Shown in pieces: positions 31,098 to 42,991 of a stretch of DNA of 64,000 nt. Positions within the stretch are counted from its first letter, which is position 1. The number at the start of each line of letters is the position of its first letter. The stretch is from Lacinutrix neustonica. Its GTDB lineage: Bacteria; Bacteroidota; Bacteroidia; Flavobacteriales; Flavobacteriaceae. The translations under genes were made by a program, and so were the position numbers. The DNA lies in contig NZ_CP113088.1 of assembly GCF_026625145.1 (NCBI RefSeq), positions 2,583,501-2,647,500 of the forward strand. The letters run 5' to 3'. A model generated the notes under the pieces. That model was not told where the DNA came from, ran no database searches, and was given only the letters and a program-made list of their open reading frames with translations.

Positions 31098-31190
31098 ATG
31101 CCAAGTGGTAAAAAAAGAAAAAGACACAAGGTTGCAACGCACAAGCGCAAGAAAAGAAGACGCGCTAATCGTCACAAGAAGAAGAAATAA
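31098..31190 (+). CDS. 30-residue very basic conserved protein
   Basis: This is a short frame from ATG at 31098 to TAA at 31190, encoding 30 residues of which most are Lys, Arg or His (MPSGKKRKRHKVATHKRKK and so on). It lies 42 bp after the HU stop and directly before a good terminator, so it is cotranscribed with HU. I recall a near-identical short protein at this place in many Flavobacteriia. The composition resembles small ribosomal proteins of the bTHX or AURKAIP1/COX24-like type. A ribosomal role is inference. Confidence 0.75.
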   Translation: MPSGKKRKRHKVATHKRKKRRRANRHKKKK

Positions 31191-31193
31191 TTC

Positions 31194-31222
31194 AAAAAAG
31201 TAGTTTTTTAAACTACTTTTTT
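31194..31222 (+). terminator. Terminator after HU and the small basic gene
   Basis: AAAAAAGTAGTTT (31194-31206) pairs exactly with AAACTACTTTTTT (31210-31222), giving a hairpin and a T-run. Confidence 0.88.
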
Positions 31223-31427
31223 GGTTTGTTAAAAACAATGTTCTTTGAAAACGAACTTAACAAGACTTACGTAAAACCTTGCGTGTAGGTTAAGTTCTTC
31301 GGATTTTTTAAAATCCTGTGAATGTCTCATTTACATGAGACATGAGACTATTCGGTAAAATGTACCGAATAAAAAATGTATAATCCATCTGTTATATCTA
31401 ACGGTGTAATGGATTAAAATTAACAGT

Positions 31428-32973
31428 ATGAATAAAGAATTGATTATTAGATCTAATTCTGAAGGTGTTGATTTTGCCTTATTAAAAGATGGAAAACTAA
31501 TTGAATTACATAAGGATGAAGATAGTAACAACTTTGCTGTTGGCGATGTGTTTATAGCCAAAATTAGAAAAGCTGTTCCTGGACTGAATGCTGCATTTGT
31601 AAATGTAGGTTATGAAAAAGATGCCTTTTTGCATTATCATGATTTAGGTCCAAAAATATCTTCACTCTTAAAATTCACGAAAAGTGTAAGCACAGGTAAA
31701 TTAAATGACTTTTCTTTAAAAGACTACCCATTTGAAAAAGATATTGATAAAGACGGCAAAATTGCTAATGTCTTAAAATCAAATCAATCGATGCTGGTAC
31801 AAATTGTTAAAGAACCTATATCTACAAAAGGCCCAAGAATAAGCTCTGAGCTTTCTATAGCTGGTAGATATATTGTTTTAGTCCCTTTTTCAGACCGTAT
31901 TTCTATTTCACAAAAAATAGAGGATAAAGCTGAAAAAGACAGACTTAAACGTTTGGTTCAAAGCATCACTCCAAAAGGTTTTGGAGTCATTGTACGTACA
32001 GTAGCCGAAGGCAAAAAAGTAGCCGAATTAGACAAAGATTTACAGAATTTGCTTGGTCGTTGGACCGCAATGTGTAAAAAATTAAATAAAGCACATCATC
32101 CTACAAAAGTATTGGGTGAGTTAAATAAAGCCTCTTCTATTTTAAGAGATATATTTAACGACAGTTTTACGGGTATTCATGTAGACGACGAAGCGCTTTA
32201 TATTCAAATTAAAGATTATGTGCAAGAAATTGCACCAAACAAAGAATCAATAGTCAAACTGCATCAATCTAATGTTCCAATTTATGAAAAATTTGGAGTA
32301 GAAAGACAAATTAAAACCGCTTTTGGAAAAACGGTTTCCATGGCTAAAGGGGCTTATTTGGTAATAGAACACACCGAAGCACTGCACGTTGTAGATGTTA
32401 ACAGTGGTAATAGATCCAATAAGTCTAACTCTCAAGAAGACACAGCCTTAGAAGTTAATTTAATTTCTGCCACAGAGGTTGCTAGACAACTTCGTCTGCG
32501 TGACATGGGCGGTATCATTGTTATAGATTTTATTGACTTAAATAAAGCGGATAACAGAAAAAAACTCTATAATCATCTTCGTGATGAAATGAAAGATGAC
32601 AGAGCCAAACACAAAATATTACCTCCAAGTAAGTTTGGATTGATTCAAATTACAAGACAAAGAGTACGACCGAGAAATGAACATTAAGACTAGGGAGGAA
32701 AATCCTGATGCCATTAATGGAGTAGAAGTCGAAGCTCCTATTGGAATATTATCTAAAATCAATCACGATTTAGAAATGTTATTAAAAAAAGACTATACTA
32801 AGGTGACCTTAAACACACATCCTTTTATAGCAGCCTTTCTTACAAAAGGCTTTCCATCTATTCGTTCAAAATGGTTTTTTGAACATAAAAAATGGGTCAA
32901 AATTCAACCTAGAGATGCTTACACATATTTAGAATATCATTTTTTTGATAAAAATGGTAAACAAATTAAATAA
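31428..32973 (+). CDS. rng: Ribonuclease E/G family protein (frameshifted)
   Basis: The product begins MNKELIIRSNSEGVDFALLKDGKL. An S1 domain near residues 40-130 (VGDVFIAKIRKAVPGLNAAFVNVGYEKDAFLHY) is followed by the catalytic part with Asp residues in LHVVDVNSGN and IIVIDFIDLNKADNR. An inserted base at 32670-32675 (CCGAGA for CCAGA) breaks the frame after RQRVR; repair gives RPEMNIKTREENPD. Repaired length is 514 residues, as expected for RNase G of Bacteroidota. It processes rRNA and mRNA. A 237-bp leader without a gene precedes it. Confidence 0.94.
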
Positions 32974-32977
32974 CTAG

Positions 32978-33011
32978 TAAAAAAGCCACATCATACGATG
33001 TGGCTTTTTTT
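32978..33011. terminator. Terminator between rng and the aldo/keto reductase gene
   Basis: AAAAAAGCCACATC and GATGTGGCTTTTTT form a strong symmetrical hairpin between convergent genes. Confidence 0.88.
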
Positions 33012-33062
33012 GTTTTCAATTTAGAATGATTATAATATAAGGCGAGTATAAAAGTATGACTC

Positions 33063-34102
33063 TTAGGGTGCTGGATTAGGGATTATGGAGTGAATGGCAT
33101 TGATATCAAGTAATAATTCATCGCTTAAATCTATAGTGATACTAGCAATATTTTCCTTGAGTTGCTCCAAAGTTGTTGCTCCTATAATAGTACTCGTAAC
33201 AAATGGTCTTTGATTTACAAAGGCTAAAGACATTTGGGCAAGAGATAGGTTGTTTTGTTCTGCTAAAGCCATGTATTTTTGTGTTGCTGTTGTCGCTTGC
33301 TCGCTGCTATACCTCGCAAAACGAGGGAATAATTTTAATCGGGCAGTGTCTCCAGCAGTATTTTTTATATACTTTCCGGAAAGCACACCAAACGCCATGG
33401 GCGAGTAGGCTAATAACCCGATGTTTTCTCGCATGGAAATTTCGGCCATATCGCCTTCGTAAACACGATTTAATAAGGAATATGCATTTTGTATTGTAAT
33501 GGGTCTTGGTAGGTTTTTGTTTTTTGATTCCTCTAAATAGCGCATGGCGCCCCATGCTTTTTCATTCGATAACCCAATGTGACGTACTTTTCCTGCTTTG
33601 ACAACCTCATCAAGGCCTTCTAAAACGTTTTTAAAGTTGTCTTGCCATTGGTCATCTGGATGGTGTTGATAATCTCGAACCCCAAAAGTGTTGGTGGTAC
33701 GCTCTCGGCCAATGCAATTGGTATACATCGATATAATCTGTTTGTAACCTTTTTAATTCTAAATCAACCGCTTCTTTTATAGCGTTTTTACTAAATCCCG
33801 TCGTGCGAATATGAGCCGTGTAATCTCCTGGCCCAGCGATTTTTGAAGCCAATATGATCTTATCTCTATTTCCGGATTTTTTTCAACCAAGTACCTATAA
33901 TTTCACTTGTCCTACCTGAGGTCTCGGCAGTGGCAGGGACAGGATATAATTCTGCAGTGTCTATGAAATTAACACCTTGATCTAGTGCATAATCCAGTTG
34001 CAAATGCCCTTCTGCCTCTGTGTTTTGGTTTCCCCATGTCATGGAACCTAAACAAATTTTACTAACTTTTATATTGGTGTTTGGTAATGTGGTGTATTTC
34101 AT
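33063..34102 (-). CDS. Aldo/keto reductase (two lesions)
   Basis: A TIM-barrel NAD(P)H-dependent oxidoreductase related to E. coli Tas/YajO. MKYTTLPNTNIKVSKICLGSMTWG starts the protein. The catalytic Asp and Tyr are in GVNFIDTAELY, the Lys in LASKIAGPG and the His in YQLHWPER. Lesions lie at 33871-33876 (site now reads TCCGGA with a neighbouring extra A; TCTGG restores KKSGNRDKIILASK) and 33703-33708 (+1). Repaired length is 345 residues, as in Tas. Substrate unknown. Confidence 0.9.
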
Positions 34103-34333
34103 AATGGGTGTTACTTAATTTTTATATAAAGATAAATCCTGCGAACAGTTTAACACGCATGAGGTTATTTAAATGTTTGTTAAGATTCTCCCTAAAAGCT
34201 AATGTATAAATTTTTAAAGACACCCTGCAGGTGTAGTCTTTGAAAGGGTCCTTTTTTGCTTTTGGTACACAAAATGGCATAGTATACAGTCTGAGGGTTT
34301 AAGCTAAGCATTCTGAAATATAGGCGTTAAAGG

Positions 34334-35095
34334 CTATACCTCTAATTCCAGTAAAATAGGACAGTGGTCGCTGTGCTTTGCTTCGGTTAAAATAACAGAT
34401 CTTATAATTTTATCCTGTAAAGGTTTTGTAACCATGGCATAATCTAAACGCCAGCCTTTATTATTAGCACGCGCATTAGCACGATAGCTCCACCAACTGT
34501 ATTCCACCCTTTCCGGATGCAAAAAACGGAAAGAATCTATGAGCCCAGTGTTTATAAAAGCACCAATCCATTCGCGTTCTACTGGTAGAAAACCGGAAAC
34601 GTTTTTCATTTTAGGATTGTGAATATCTATGGCTTCATGACAAATATTATAATCCCCACAAACGACTAGGTTTGGAATAGTAGCACGCAAACCATTAATA
34701 TATTCTTGAAATTCTGCCATATAATTGAGCTTGAAGTCTAGGCGGTCGAGATTCGTTCCGGAGGGCAAATAAAGACTCATGACAGAGACATTATCAAAAT
34801 CAACACGCAGATTTCTACCTTCGAAATCCATAGATTCAATACCAGTACCATATTCAACATGATTAGGTTTCGTTTTACTCAAAATGGCCACACCACTGTA
34901 GCCTTTCTTTTGTGCACTATACCAATAATGATAGTTATAACCTGCTTCTTCAAATATAATAAGGTCCAATTGCTCTTGCATGGCTTTTATTTCTTGAAGG
35001 CAAACCACATCTGCATCGGTACTTTTTAACCAATTAATAAAACCTTTATTAAGCGCAGCGCGTATACCATTGACATTGTATGAGATGATTTTCAT
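34334..35095 (-). CDS. xth: Exodeoxyribonuclease III
   Basis: The product has 253 residues. All endonuclease/exonuclease/phosphatase-family motifs are present: SYNVNGIRAALNKG at the start, Glu in LQEIKA (about 36), GDYNICHEAIDIHNPK with the Asp-Asn pair (about 147) and the terminal HSDHCPILLEL with the general base. It repairs abasic sites and trims 3' ends. The gene is undamaged. It stands alone, with a 231-bp gap to the reductase gene in which I see nothing. Confidence 0.96.
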   Translation of the reverse strand: MKIISYNVNGIRAALNKGFINWLKSTDADVVCLQEIKAMQEQLDLIIFEEAGYNYHYWYSAQKKGYSGVAILSKTKPNHVEYGTGIESMDFEGRNLRVDFDNVSVMSLYLPSGTNLDRLDFKLNYMAEFQEYINGLRATIPNLVVCGDYNICHEAIDIHNPKMKNVSGFLPVEREWIGAFINTGLIDSFRFLHPERVEYSWWSYRANARANNKGWRLDYAMVTKPLQDKIIRSVILTEAKHSDHCPILLELEV

Positions 35096-35270
35096 TACTT
35101 TTTAAATAAAATTGATGAGATCCCAATTTACCTTGGGACAGTACGCTTGTTTTAAAGCGAACTAATTTCAGCTAAAATAAATAATGCCTTACTTTTACAC
35201 CATTAAATGCTAACGATTTTAAACACAAACTATCAACAAAATATAAATCCGCGTTTTTAGTTAACTATAT

Positions 35271-38200
35271 ATGAAGATTACCGTTTCTCTTTTATTTCTT
35301 TTATTTGGAAGTTTTGCCATCGCGCAAGAACAGGAGTCCAATTATAAGCAGAAAACGGTGGCCTTTGCAGAAACGATTACTATTGATAGCGTAAGCATTA
35401 ATTCAAAAGATTTTAAAATAACTTTAAAAGACGCCACTATTTTAGACAGTACGTTTTACGACGTGGATTTCAGTAAGGCGATTCTTAAATTTACAAAACC
35501 TGTTGAAACCGATTCTATCCGTATTCATTATTTAAGATATCCTGATTTTTTAACCAAAACCTACCAACAGTTTGATGAGGCCATCATTGTGGAAAATAAT
35601 AAGACACTAAATCAATTGTATCGTATTTCTCAACCCAATACTGAAACTAATTTCACACCTTTTGATGGCTTAACAACTAGTGGCAGTATTTCTCGCGGGG
35701 TGACTATTGGTAATAATCAAAACTCTGTTTTAAATAGTGAATTGGATCTTCAAATAACAGGGAAATTGAACGATAAAGTCTCCCTTCGAGCCTCCATTCA
35801 AGATGCTAATATTCCACTGCAGGAAAGTGGGTATTCGCAGCGATTGGATGAATTTGATCAAGTTTTCGTTGAAATTTTTAGTGACCGATGGAACATTCGT
35901 GCAGGGGATATAGATTTGGAAAATAAAGACGCCTATTTTGGAGCGTTTTCCAAGCGCGTGCAAGGCTTGTCGTTAGGAGCTCGATTGGGCGAAGACGCGT
36001 CCCAAACACAGTTGTTTGCTGCAGGCGCCATCGTTCGTGGCCAATTTACAACCAGTCAGTTTACCGCGCAGGAAGGCAATCAAGGACCTTATAAATTACA
36101 AGGGCCAAATGGTGAATTATTTGTACTCATTGTATCTGGTAGTGAAACGGTTTATGTTAACGGCATTGTGGTGAATCGTGGTGAAAGTGAAGATTATATT
36201 ATTGACTATAATGCTGGCGAAATTATATTTAATGCTACATTTCCCATCACCTCAGAAATGCGTATTACGGTAGATTACCAATTTAGTGATCGAAATTATT
36301 CCCGTATAGTGGCTTACGGTGGTGGAAAGTATCAGTCTGATAAATTAAAAATAGGGGCTTCAGTCTATTCAGAAAATGATGCAAAAAACAACCCGTTGCA
36401 ACAAAACCTGTCTTCAGAACAGGTGGCTATTTTAAGTCTAGCTGGAGACGATAAAAATCAAATGGTAGCACCGTCGGAAGTAGAAGAAGGGTTTAACGAA
36501 AACCGTATTTTATATAAAAAAGAACTGATAAATGGAGTAGAAGCTTTCGTGTTTTCAAACAACCCGGAAGACACTTTATTTAGTGTGCGTTTTACAGATG
36601 TAGGAGACAACCAAGGGAATTATGTTATTGGTAGTATCAATGCCATTAATACCATTTATGAATATGTTGCGCCAATTATGGATGTGCCGCAAGGTCGTTT
36701 TGAGCCTATTGTACAATTGGTTGCCCCTGTCAAATTACAGTTGGCAGTTATAAATGGCAGTTATATGCCATCAGAAAAAACAAATTTAAACTTTGAAGTG
36801 GCAGCCAGTAAAAATGATTTAAATTTATTTTCACGGTATTGGCGATGATGATAATAATGGTTTGGCTCTTAAACTAAATATGAAGCAATCTTTAGTTAAA
36901 CAAGATAGTTTATGGAATCCGGAGGCCTTTATGGATGCCGATTTTATTCAACAAGAATTCAGAAATATAGAAGGGCTTTATAATCCAGAATTTAACCGGG
37001 ATTGGAACATAGACGCGCCTTCTATTTCACGGTCTCAACAGCGATTTAGGGGATCAACTATTATTTTCTACCGGGGTTAGAACGTTTCATAGTAAAAAAG
37101 GAATTTCAAGCTATTTATTTGAGCATTTAAGTTATTCAAATGGGTTTAAGGGCAATAGGCACTCCTTAAATGCACGGTTGTTTTTTAAAGAAAAACTAAC
37201 GCTATCTACGAACACCAGTATTTTAAAAAGTAATTCTTCGCAAACCACCTCTACGTTTTTACGAACCCATAATGAGGCACGGTACAGTTTTAAAAAAGCA
37301 TGGCTCGGCGGACGTTTTTCTGCAGAGAATAACGAACAAAAAGCTGTAATCACAGATTCTCTTACTCCCGTTAGCCAACGATTCAACGCTTATGAAGTTT
37401 TTACGGGTGTTGGAGATAGTACTTCCGTTTTTACAGAAGTGGGATACAAGTATAGAGTAAATGACAGTTTAAGAAACAACACTCTAAAACGTGTTAATAA
37501 TTCTAACACCTACTATTTAGACTCACGGTTTATTAAAAACAAGCGCACCAATTTATCACTCTATGTCAATTATAGAAATTTAAAAAGTGACGATGAGCCG
37601 AATGCAGATGAGCAATCTTTAAACTCTAGATTGCAATACAGTCAGCAATTTTTTGAAAACAAGGTGCAATGGACGACTGTTTTTGAAACCAATTCAGGGT
37701 CTTTACCACAACAAGATTTTACTTATGTAGCCGTAGAGCCCGGACAAGGGGCTTACACTTGGAACGATTACAATAGTAACGGTATTCAAGAATTAGAAGA
37801 ATTCGAAATTGCGCAATTTCAAGATCAGGGGAGTTACATACGTGTGTTGTTACCCAATCAAATTTTTATTAAAACGCATCAAAATAGACTGAGCCAAACG
37901 GTAACATTAAACCCAGCGAACTGGATCAATGAGCAAAGTAATAGTAAGAAATTTTGGTCTCATTTTTATAACCGGACCAGTTATTTAATAGATCGAAAAA
38001 TAAAGCGCGATGGGAATAATTTTAATATTAATCCTTTTGAAAGTGATAAAGAGAACCAGTTAGGGCTTCAACTTAATTTTAGAAACGTGTTGTTTTTTAA
38101 CCGAGGGAAACAAAATTATACAAGCTCTTATACTTTTTTAAATAATTCTTCTCGAAATGTCTTGTCTGTTGGTTTTATCGCCAACGCCTTATCGAGTCAT

Positions 38201-38711
38201 CAATTGAATTTCAATCATAAATTTGCCAAGAGTTGGTTATTTAATTTTTTAACTGGTTTTGATACGAATGAAAGTGAAAGCGAAAATTTCACAAGTAAAA
38301 ATTTTAAGATTGATGAGTCTCGGTTTAATCCGAAGTTATCCTATTTATTAAACGATAACGCACGATTTGATGTGTTCTATCAGTACACAAATAAAGACAA
38401 TATTATTGGAAGCAGGGAACGTTTAAAACAACAAAAATATGGGATGTCTTTTACTTTAAATAAAAATGCCAAATCGGCTTTGTCTCGGTGAGTTTAATGT
38501 ATTTTCAAATACATTTGAAGGCAATGCCAATTCGCCTGTGGGGTATCAAATGCTGGAGGGGCTACAAAGGGGGAAGAACTTTACTTGGAGCTTTTTAGCC
38601 CAACAAAAAATAACAAAGTTCTTAGATTTGAATCTCACTTACTATGGCAGAAAGACAGAGACGAGTAAAACCATTCATACGGGGAATGTACAGCTAAAAG
38701 CGTATTTTTAA
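35271..38711 (+). CDS. Large outer-membrane beta-barrel protein, unknown function (three lesions)
   Basis: The signal peptide MKITVSLLFLLFGSFAIAQE is followed by a plug-like segment with SGSISRGVTIGNNQNSVLNSELDLQITGKL and later VYVNGIVVNRGESEDYIIDYNAGEI. The second half is a series of alternating strands ending in an aromatic residue (KAYF), as in beta-barrels. Lesions lie at 36831-36836 (TCACGG), 37048-37052 (AGGGG) and 38483-38488 (TCTCGG). Each is repaired by TCTGG (SGIGDD, SGDQLLF, LSGEFN). Repaired length is exactly 1146 residues. I recognise it only as a Bacteroidota-wide protein of unknown role. Confidence 0.78.
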
Positions 38712-38821
38712 TATATTCTTTCTAAAATGGTTTTCTAGCAAATTGTAAAAGATCTCTCAGGATATTATAATATGAACGCCATAGGATTTCATAGAGAGCA
38801 ATAATTTAAATAGCCTAATTA

Positions 38822-40792
38822 ATGATTAAAAAAAAAGACCACGACCATACTAGTCACCTCATCTTTGGAAAGCGCACAGAACTTTATTTCGCCATGCTTT
38901 GTGGTGCATTCTTAACCATGGGTTTTGCTATAGACAAAGGATTCCATTATCCGCGTTGGGAGGCAATACTAAGTTATGCAGTAGCCTACTTTTTTGGGGG
39001 TTATTTTATTTCCATTGAAGCCTTCAAGAAAATAAGTAAAGGCGGTTTCGATATTGATTTTTTAATGATAGCTGCGGCTATTGGGGCAGCTTATATTGAT
39101 AGTTGGGCAGAAGGGGCTTTGCTTTTGTTTCTGTTTAGTTTAGGACATGGTTTAGAGCATTATGCGATGAATAAAGCTCAAAAATCTATTGAAGCTTTAA
39201 GCGATTTATCACCAAAAAAGGCATTGGTAAAAACGAATGGTCAAATTGTTGAAATACCCATTGAAGACTTGAAAATTGGTGATATCATAGTGGTAAAACC
39301 CAATTCAAAAATCGCAGCAGATGGGGTCATAATATCTGGAAACAGTAGTATTGATCAAGCTCCAATTACAGGAGAAAGTATTCCTGTAGACAAAACAGCA
39401 ATGCCTTCAACAGAACAATTGCCGGATTTTGAACACATCGATAAAAAGCATATTGCATTTACAGGAGCAATCAATGGCGATAGCAACATAGAGGTTCGGG
39501 TGTTAAAGCTTAGTCAAGACTCGACTGTTGCAAGATTAATTAAAATGGTAAGTGAGGTCGAAACTCAAAAATCACCAACACAACGCTTAACTAAAAAATT
39601 TGAAAAGTGGTATGTGCCTGCGGTTTTACTCGTGGTCACGCTGCTCTGTTTTGCCTATTTGGTGGTTGATGAAACTTTTAGAGAAAGTTTGTATAGAGCC
39701 ATCACAGTTTTGGTTGCAGCAAGCCCTTGTGCCTTGGCTATTTCTACCCCGAGTGCAGTGCTTAGCGGTGTTGCAAGAGCAGCTCAAAAAGGGGTGCTCA
39801 TTAAAGGGGGGAAGGCTTTAGAAGATTTAGGAACCATTACCACTATTGCATTCGATAAAACAGGAACGCTAACAGAAGGCAAACCTAAGTTGACTAATGT
39901 CATTGCTTTAAATCATTTTGAAGAACAAGAGTTGCTACAAATCGTTCTAGAGGTTGAAAGCCTAAGTAATCACCCTATAGCAAGGGCAATAGCAAAGGAT
40001 ATTGAAAAGCTTCACAATGTAAGATTTAAAGATCTTGCGAGTGAAATTGAAGCCATACAAGGAAAGGGTATTTCTGCGAAATATAGCGGTTCGAAAGTTT
40101 TAATTGGAAATTTGCAATTGATGCTCGGTGAAGGGTTAACTGTAGATGCCAATATAAAATCAAAGATGGATGTACTATTACAAGAGGGCCATACCATGAT
40201 GTTAGTGGCGTTTAAAAAGGAGGTCATTGGTTTAATAGGGGTGATGGATGTGCCCGGAAAGACCGCTGCAAATACATTAAAAAAATTGAAAGCCATTGGC
40301 ATTAAGCGCATGGTAATGCTTACTGGAGATCATCAAAATGTAGGGGATGCTATTGCAAAGCAAATAGGTTTAACCGAAGCAAAAGGCAATTTGTTGCCGG
40401 AGGATAAGGTTGCCGAAATTAAGAAACTATTGGCTTCAGACGGAAAAATAGCTATGATAGGCGATGGTGTTAACGACGCGCCAGCAATGGCTTTAAGTAC
40501 CGTTAGCGTGGCTATGGGTGCTGCAGGGAGTGACGTGGCTTTAGAAACAGCAGATGTCGCACTCATGTCTGATAAAATTGAAAATCTGCCCTTTGTTATT
40601 GGGCTTAGTAGAGCCTCAAAACGCATTATAAAACAAAATATTTTTATTAGTTTGGGCGTTGTTGTTTTTTTAGTTCCAGTCACCATTTTGGGACTTACTA
40701 ATATTGGTTTGGCGGTTTTATTTCATGAAGGATCGACAGTAATAGTGGTTTTAAATGCGCTAAGATTGTTGGCTTACAACAAGCAGTTTTAA
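38822..40792 (+). CDS. P1B-type heavy metal transporting ATPase (P1B-4-like)
   Basis: The product has 656 residues. The N-terminus has a short His/Asp-rich stretch (KKDHDHTSH) and no HMA domain. The transmembrane metal site reads ASPCALAIS, an SPC motif as in the P1B-4 group (Co, Zn or Fe export), not the CPC of copper or ZntA-type pumps. Catalytic motifs are intact: TGES, AFDKTGTLTEG (phosphorylated Asp), SNHPIA and GDGVNDAPA. About six to eight membrane helices are visible. Metal specificity is an inference from the SPC motif. It stands alone, and no regulator is adjacent. Confidence 0.93.
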   Translation: MIKKKDHDHTSHLIFGKRTELYFAMLCGAFLTMGFAIDKGFHYPRWEAILSYAVAYFFGGYFISIEAFKKISKGGFDIDFLMIAAAIGAAYIDSWAEGALLLFLFSLGHGLEHYAMNKAQKSIEALSDLSPKKALVKTNGQIVEIPIEDLKIGDIIVVKPNSKIAADGVIISGNSSIDQAPITGESIPVDKTAMPSTEQLPDFEHIDKKHIAFTGAINGDSNIEVRVLKLSQDSTVARLIKMVSEVETQKSPTQRLTKKFEKWYVPAVLLVVTLLCFAYLVVDETFRESLYRAITVLVAASPCALAISTPSAVLSGVARAAQKGVLIKGGKALEDLGTITTIAFDKTGTLTEGKPKLTNVIALNHFEEQELLQIVLEVESLSNHPIARAIAKDIEKLHNVRFKDLASEIEAIQGKGISAKYSGSKVLIGNLQLMLGEGLTVDANIKSKMDVLLQEGHTMMLVAFKKEVIGLIGVMDVPGKTAANTLKKLKAIGIKRMVMLTGDHQNVGDAIAKQIGLTEAKGNLLPEDKVAEIKKLLASDGKIAMIGDGVNDAPAMALSTVSVAMGAAGSDVALETADVALMSDKIENLPFVIGLSRASKRIIKQNIFISLGVVVFLVPVTILGLTNIGLAVLFHEGSTVIVVLNALRLLAYNKQF

Positions 40793-40929
40793 ACTATGAC
40801 AAGCAGGGTTGAAATGCCATTTGAGTGTTACTTTCAAAAAGAGTTTTGTTTTTATACCCGCTCAGAGGGATTAATATTTCAGGAATATTCCTTGTTTTTA
40901 ATATCGACGAGGGTTTAAATTAAACTATA

Positions 40930-40965
40930 AAAAAACGCCCAAACTGATAAGTTTGGGCGTTTTTT
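40930..40965. terminator. Bidirectional terminator between P1B ATPase and ahcY
   Basis: AAAAAACGCCCAAAC (40930-40944) and GTTTGGGCGTTTTTT (40951-40965) form a perfect hairpin between convergent genes. Confidence 0.9.
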
Positions 40966-40998
40966 AATGAATGTCTTATTGTTTTAATATCTGTAATG

Positions 40999-42299
40999 TT
41001 ACGGCTTATATGGGCCATCAACGCTTACACCAATATATTCTGCTTGGTCTTTTTTCAATTCAGTTAATTCAACACCAATTTTCTCTAAGTGTAATTTTGC
41101 TACTTTTTCATCTAAATGTTTTGGTAACATATACACATCATTCTCGTATTTATCGCTGTTTTTCCACAATTCAATTTGAGCTAAGGTCTGGTTTGTAAAA
41201 GAGTTACTCATTACAAAACTTGGATGACCTGTTGCACAGCCTAAGTTCACTAAGCGGCCTTCGGCTAAAAGAATAATGTCTTTTCCATTAATAGTATATT
41301 TATCTACTTGAGGTTTAATCGTGTCTTTGGTATGTCCATGATTTTTGTTCAACCAACCCATTTGTATCTCATTGTCAAAGTGACCAATATTACAAACAAT
41401 AACTTTATCCTTCATGGCTTCGAAATGTTCAGCTCGAACAATATCTTTATTACCAGTAGTTGTAATTATTATATCACTATTTCCAACTACAGTTTCTAAT
41501 TTCTTTACTTCAAAGCCGTCCATTGCAGCTTGTAAAGCACAAATAGGATCTATTTCTGTAACCGTTACAATACTACCCGCGCCTTTAAAAGAAGCAGCAG
41601 TACCTTTACCAACATCGCCATAACCACAAACAGTAACACGTTTTCCAGCAAGCATAATGTCGGTTGCACGACGAATTGCATCTACCGCGCTTTCTTTACA
41701 ACCGTATTTGTTATCAAATTTTGATTTGGTAACACTATCGTTTACATTAATAGCAGGCATCGTTAAGGTGCCGTTTTTTACACGCTCATAAAGCCTGTGA
41801 ACACCAGTCGTTGTTTCTTCAGATAAGCCTTTAATACCCGCTGATAATTCGGGTACTTGTCTAAAACCATATTAGTTAAATCACCACCATCATCAAGAAT
41901 CATATTTAGTGGCTTGCGATCTTCACCAAAGAATAACGTTTGTTCAATACACCAATCAAACTCTTCCTCTGTCATGTCCTTCCATGCGTACACAGCAGTT
42001 CCTGCATCTGCAATGGCAGCAGCAGCTTGATCTTGCGTAGAGAAAATATTACAAGAACTCCAAGTTACTTCTGCACCTAATGCCTGTAGTGTTTCAATTA
42101 AAACAGCTGTTTGAATAGTCATGTGTAAACAACCAGCGATACGCGCCCCTTTTAAAGGCTGCTCATTATTATACTCTTCACGTAAACTCATTAAACCAGG
42201 CATTTCTGCTTCAGCTAATTCGATCTCTTTTCTTCCCCAAGCCGCAAGCGACATGTCTTTTACCTTATTAGGTACGTAAGCAACAGTTTTTGTACTCAT
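40999..42299 (-). CDS. ahcY: Adenosylhomocysteinase (frameshifted)
   Basis: It hydrolyses S-adenosylhomocysteine to adenosine and homocysteine, using bound NAD. The ATG at 42299 ([22 protein letters not shown]) is preferred over one 11 codons upstream. [42 protein letters not shown] and the Rossmann [15 protein letters not shown] are all present. A deletion at 41849-41852 (CCGA for CCAGA on the minus strand) breaks the frame after DKYP. Repair gives [23 protein letters not shown] and a 433-residue protein. The C-terminal KPxxYRY is here the shorter VDGPYKP. Confidence 0.96.
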
Positions 42300-42331
42300 A
42301 ATTGTATATTTGTCTGTATAATTTAAGACCA

Positions 42332-42339
42332 CAAAGATA
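42332..42339 (-). promoter_or_regulatory. Promoter box of ahcY
   Basis: On the minus strand this reads TATCTTTG, matching TAnnTTTG, 33 bp upstream of the ATG at 42299. Confidence 0.55.
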
Positions 42340-42362
42340 ACTAATACATTTCAGAATATTAA

Positions 42363-42991
42363 ATGCCTCTTTATAAATCCATTAGTGTAAACTCACAAAC
42401 TACTGTTAAAATCGGAAGATTGAAGAATCATACAATGATTTAATCAGCCCTATAGTATTAAAGCCAGGAAGTAAATCACGCGTTTTAGGGATGAAAAGTG
42501 AATTACACCAACGTGGCTTTTTAAGTGTCCGTCACTTATTAGGCGAATTTGGATACAGTGATTTAGACCTCTTTTACGATAGCAATGGGAAGCCACATTT
42601 AAAAGACGGGAAACACCTTTCTATCACACATTCGTTTACGTTTTCAGCGATTATTGTAAGCGATAAGGAAGTGGGGATTGATATTGAAAAACAACGTGAA
42701 AAAATTGGTAAAATAGCGAAAAAATTCATAGAGTATGAGTGTCAATATTTATTAGAAACCGATGAGGAATACATTAAAAAATTAACAGTAATTTGGGGGG
42801 TTAAAGAATCCCTCTACAAGCTTTTTGCAACACCAGGCATGTTATTTAAAGCGCATTTTTTAGTGATTCCATTTATGCTTAAAGACCAAAAGACCAAGGC
42901 TTGGATAGATTACAAAGGTCTTAAGAAAGGCTTTAATGCACAGTTTTTAGAGTTTGACGGATTTACCTGTGCTTATACCTTACCGGAATGA
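42363..42991 (+). CDS. 4'-phosphopantetheinyl transferase family protein (frameshifted)
   Basis: The ATG at 42363 gives MPLYKSISVNSQTTVKI. A deletion at 42412-42415 (TCGG for TCTGG) breaks it, and repair gives the conserved IWKIEESYNDL. The magnesium-binding motif is VGIDIEKQRE (about residue 111), and WGVKESLYKLF (about 148) is the second signature, as in Sfp/AcpT enzymes that put the pantetheine arm on carrier proteins. Repaired length is 209 residues. It overlaps the GGGP synthase start by 4 bp. Confidence 0.9.

Noticed and set aside
33915-33925. Another TCTCGG at about 33918, in the aldo/keto reductase
   Set aside because: The frame is correct here (AETSGRTSE), so this is a real TCTCGG and not a lesion.
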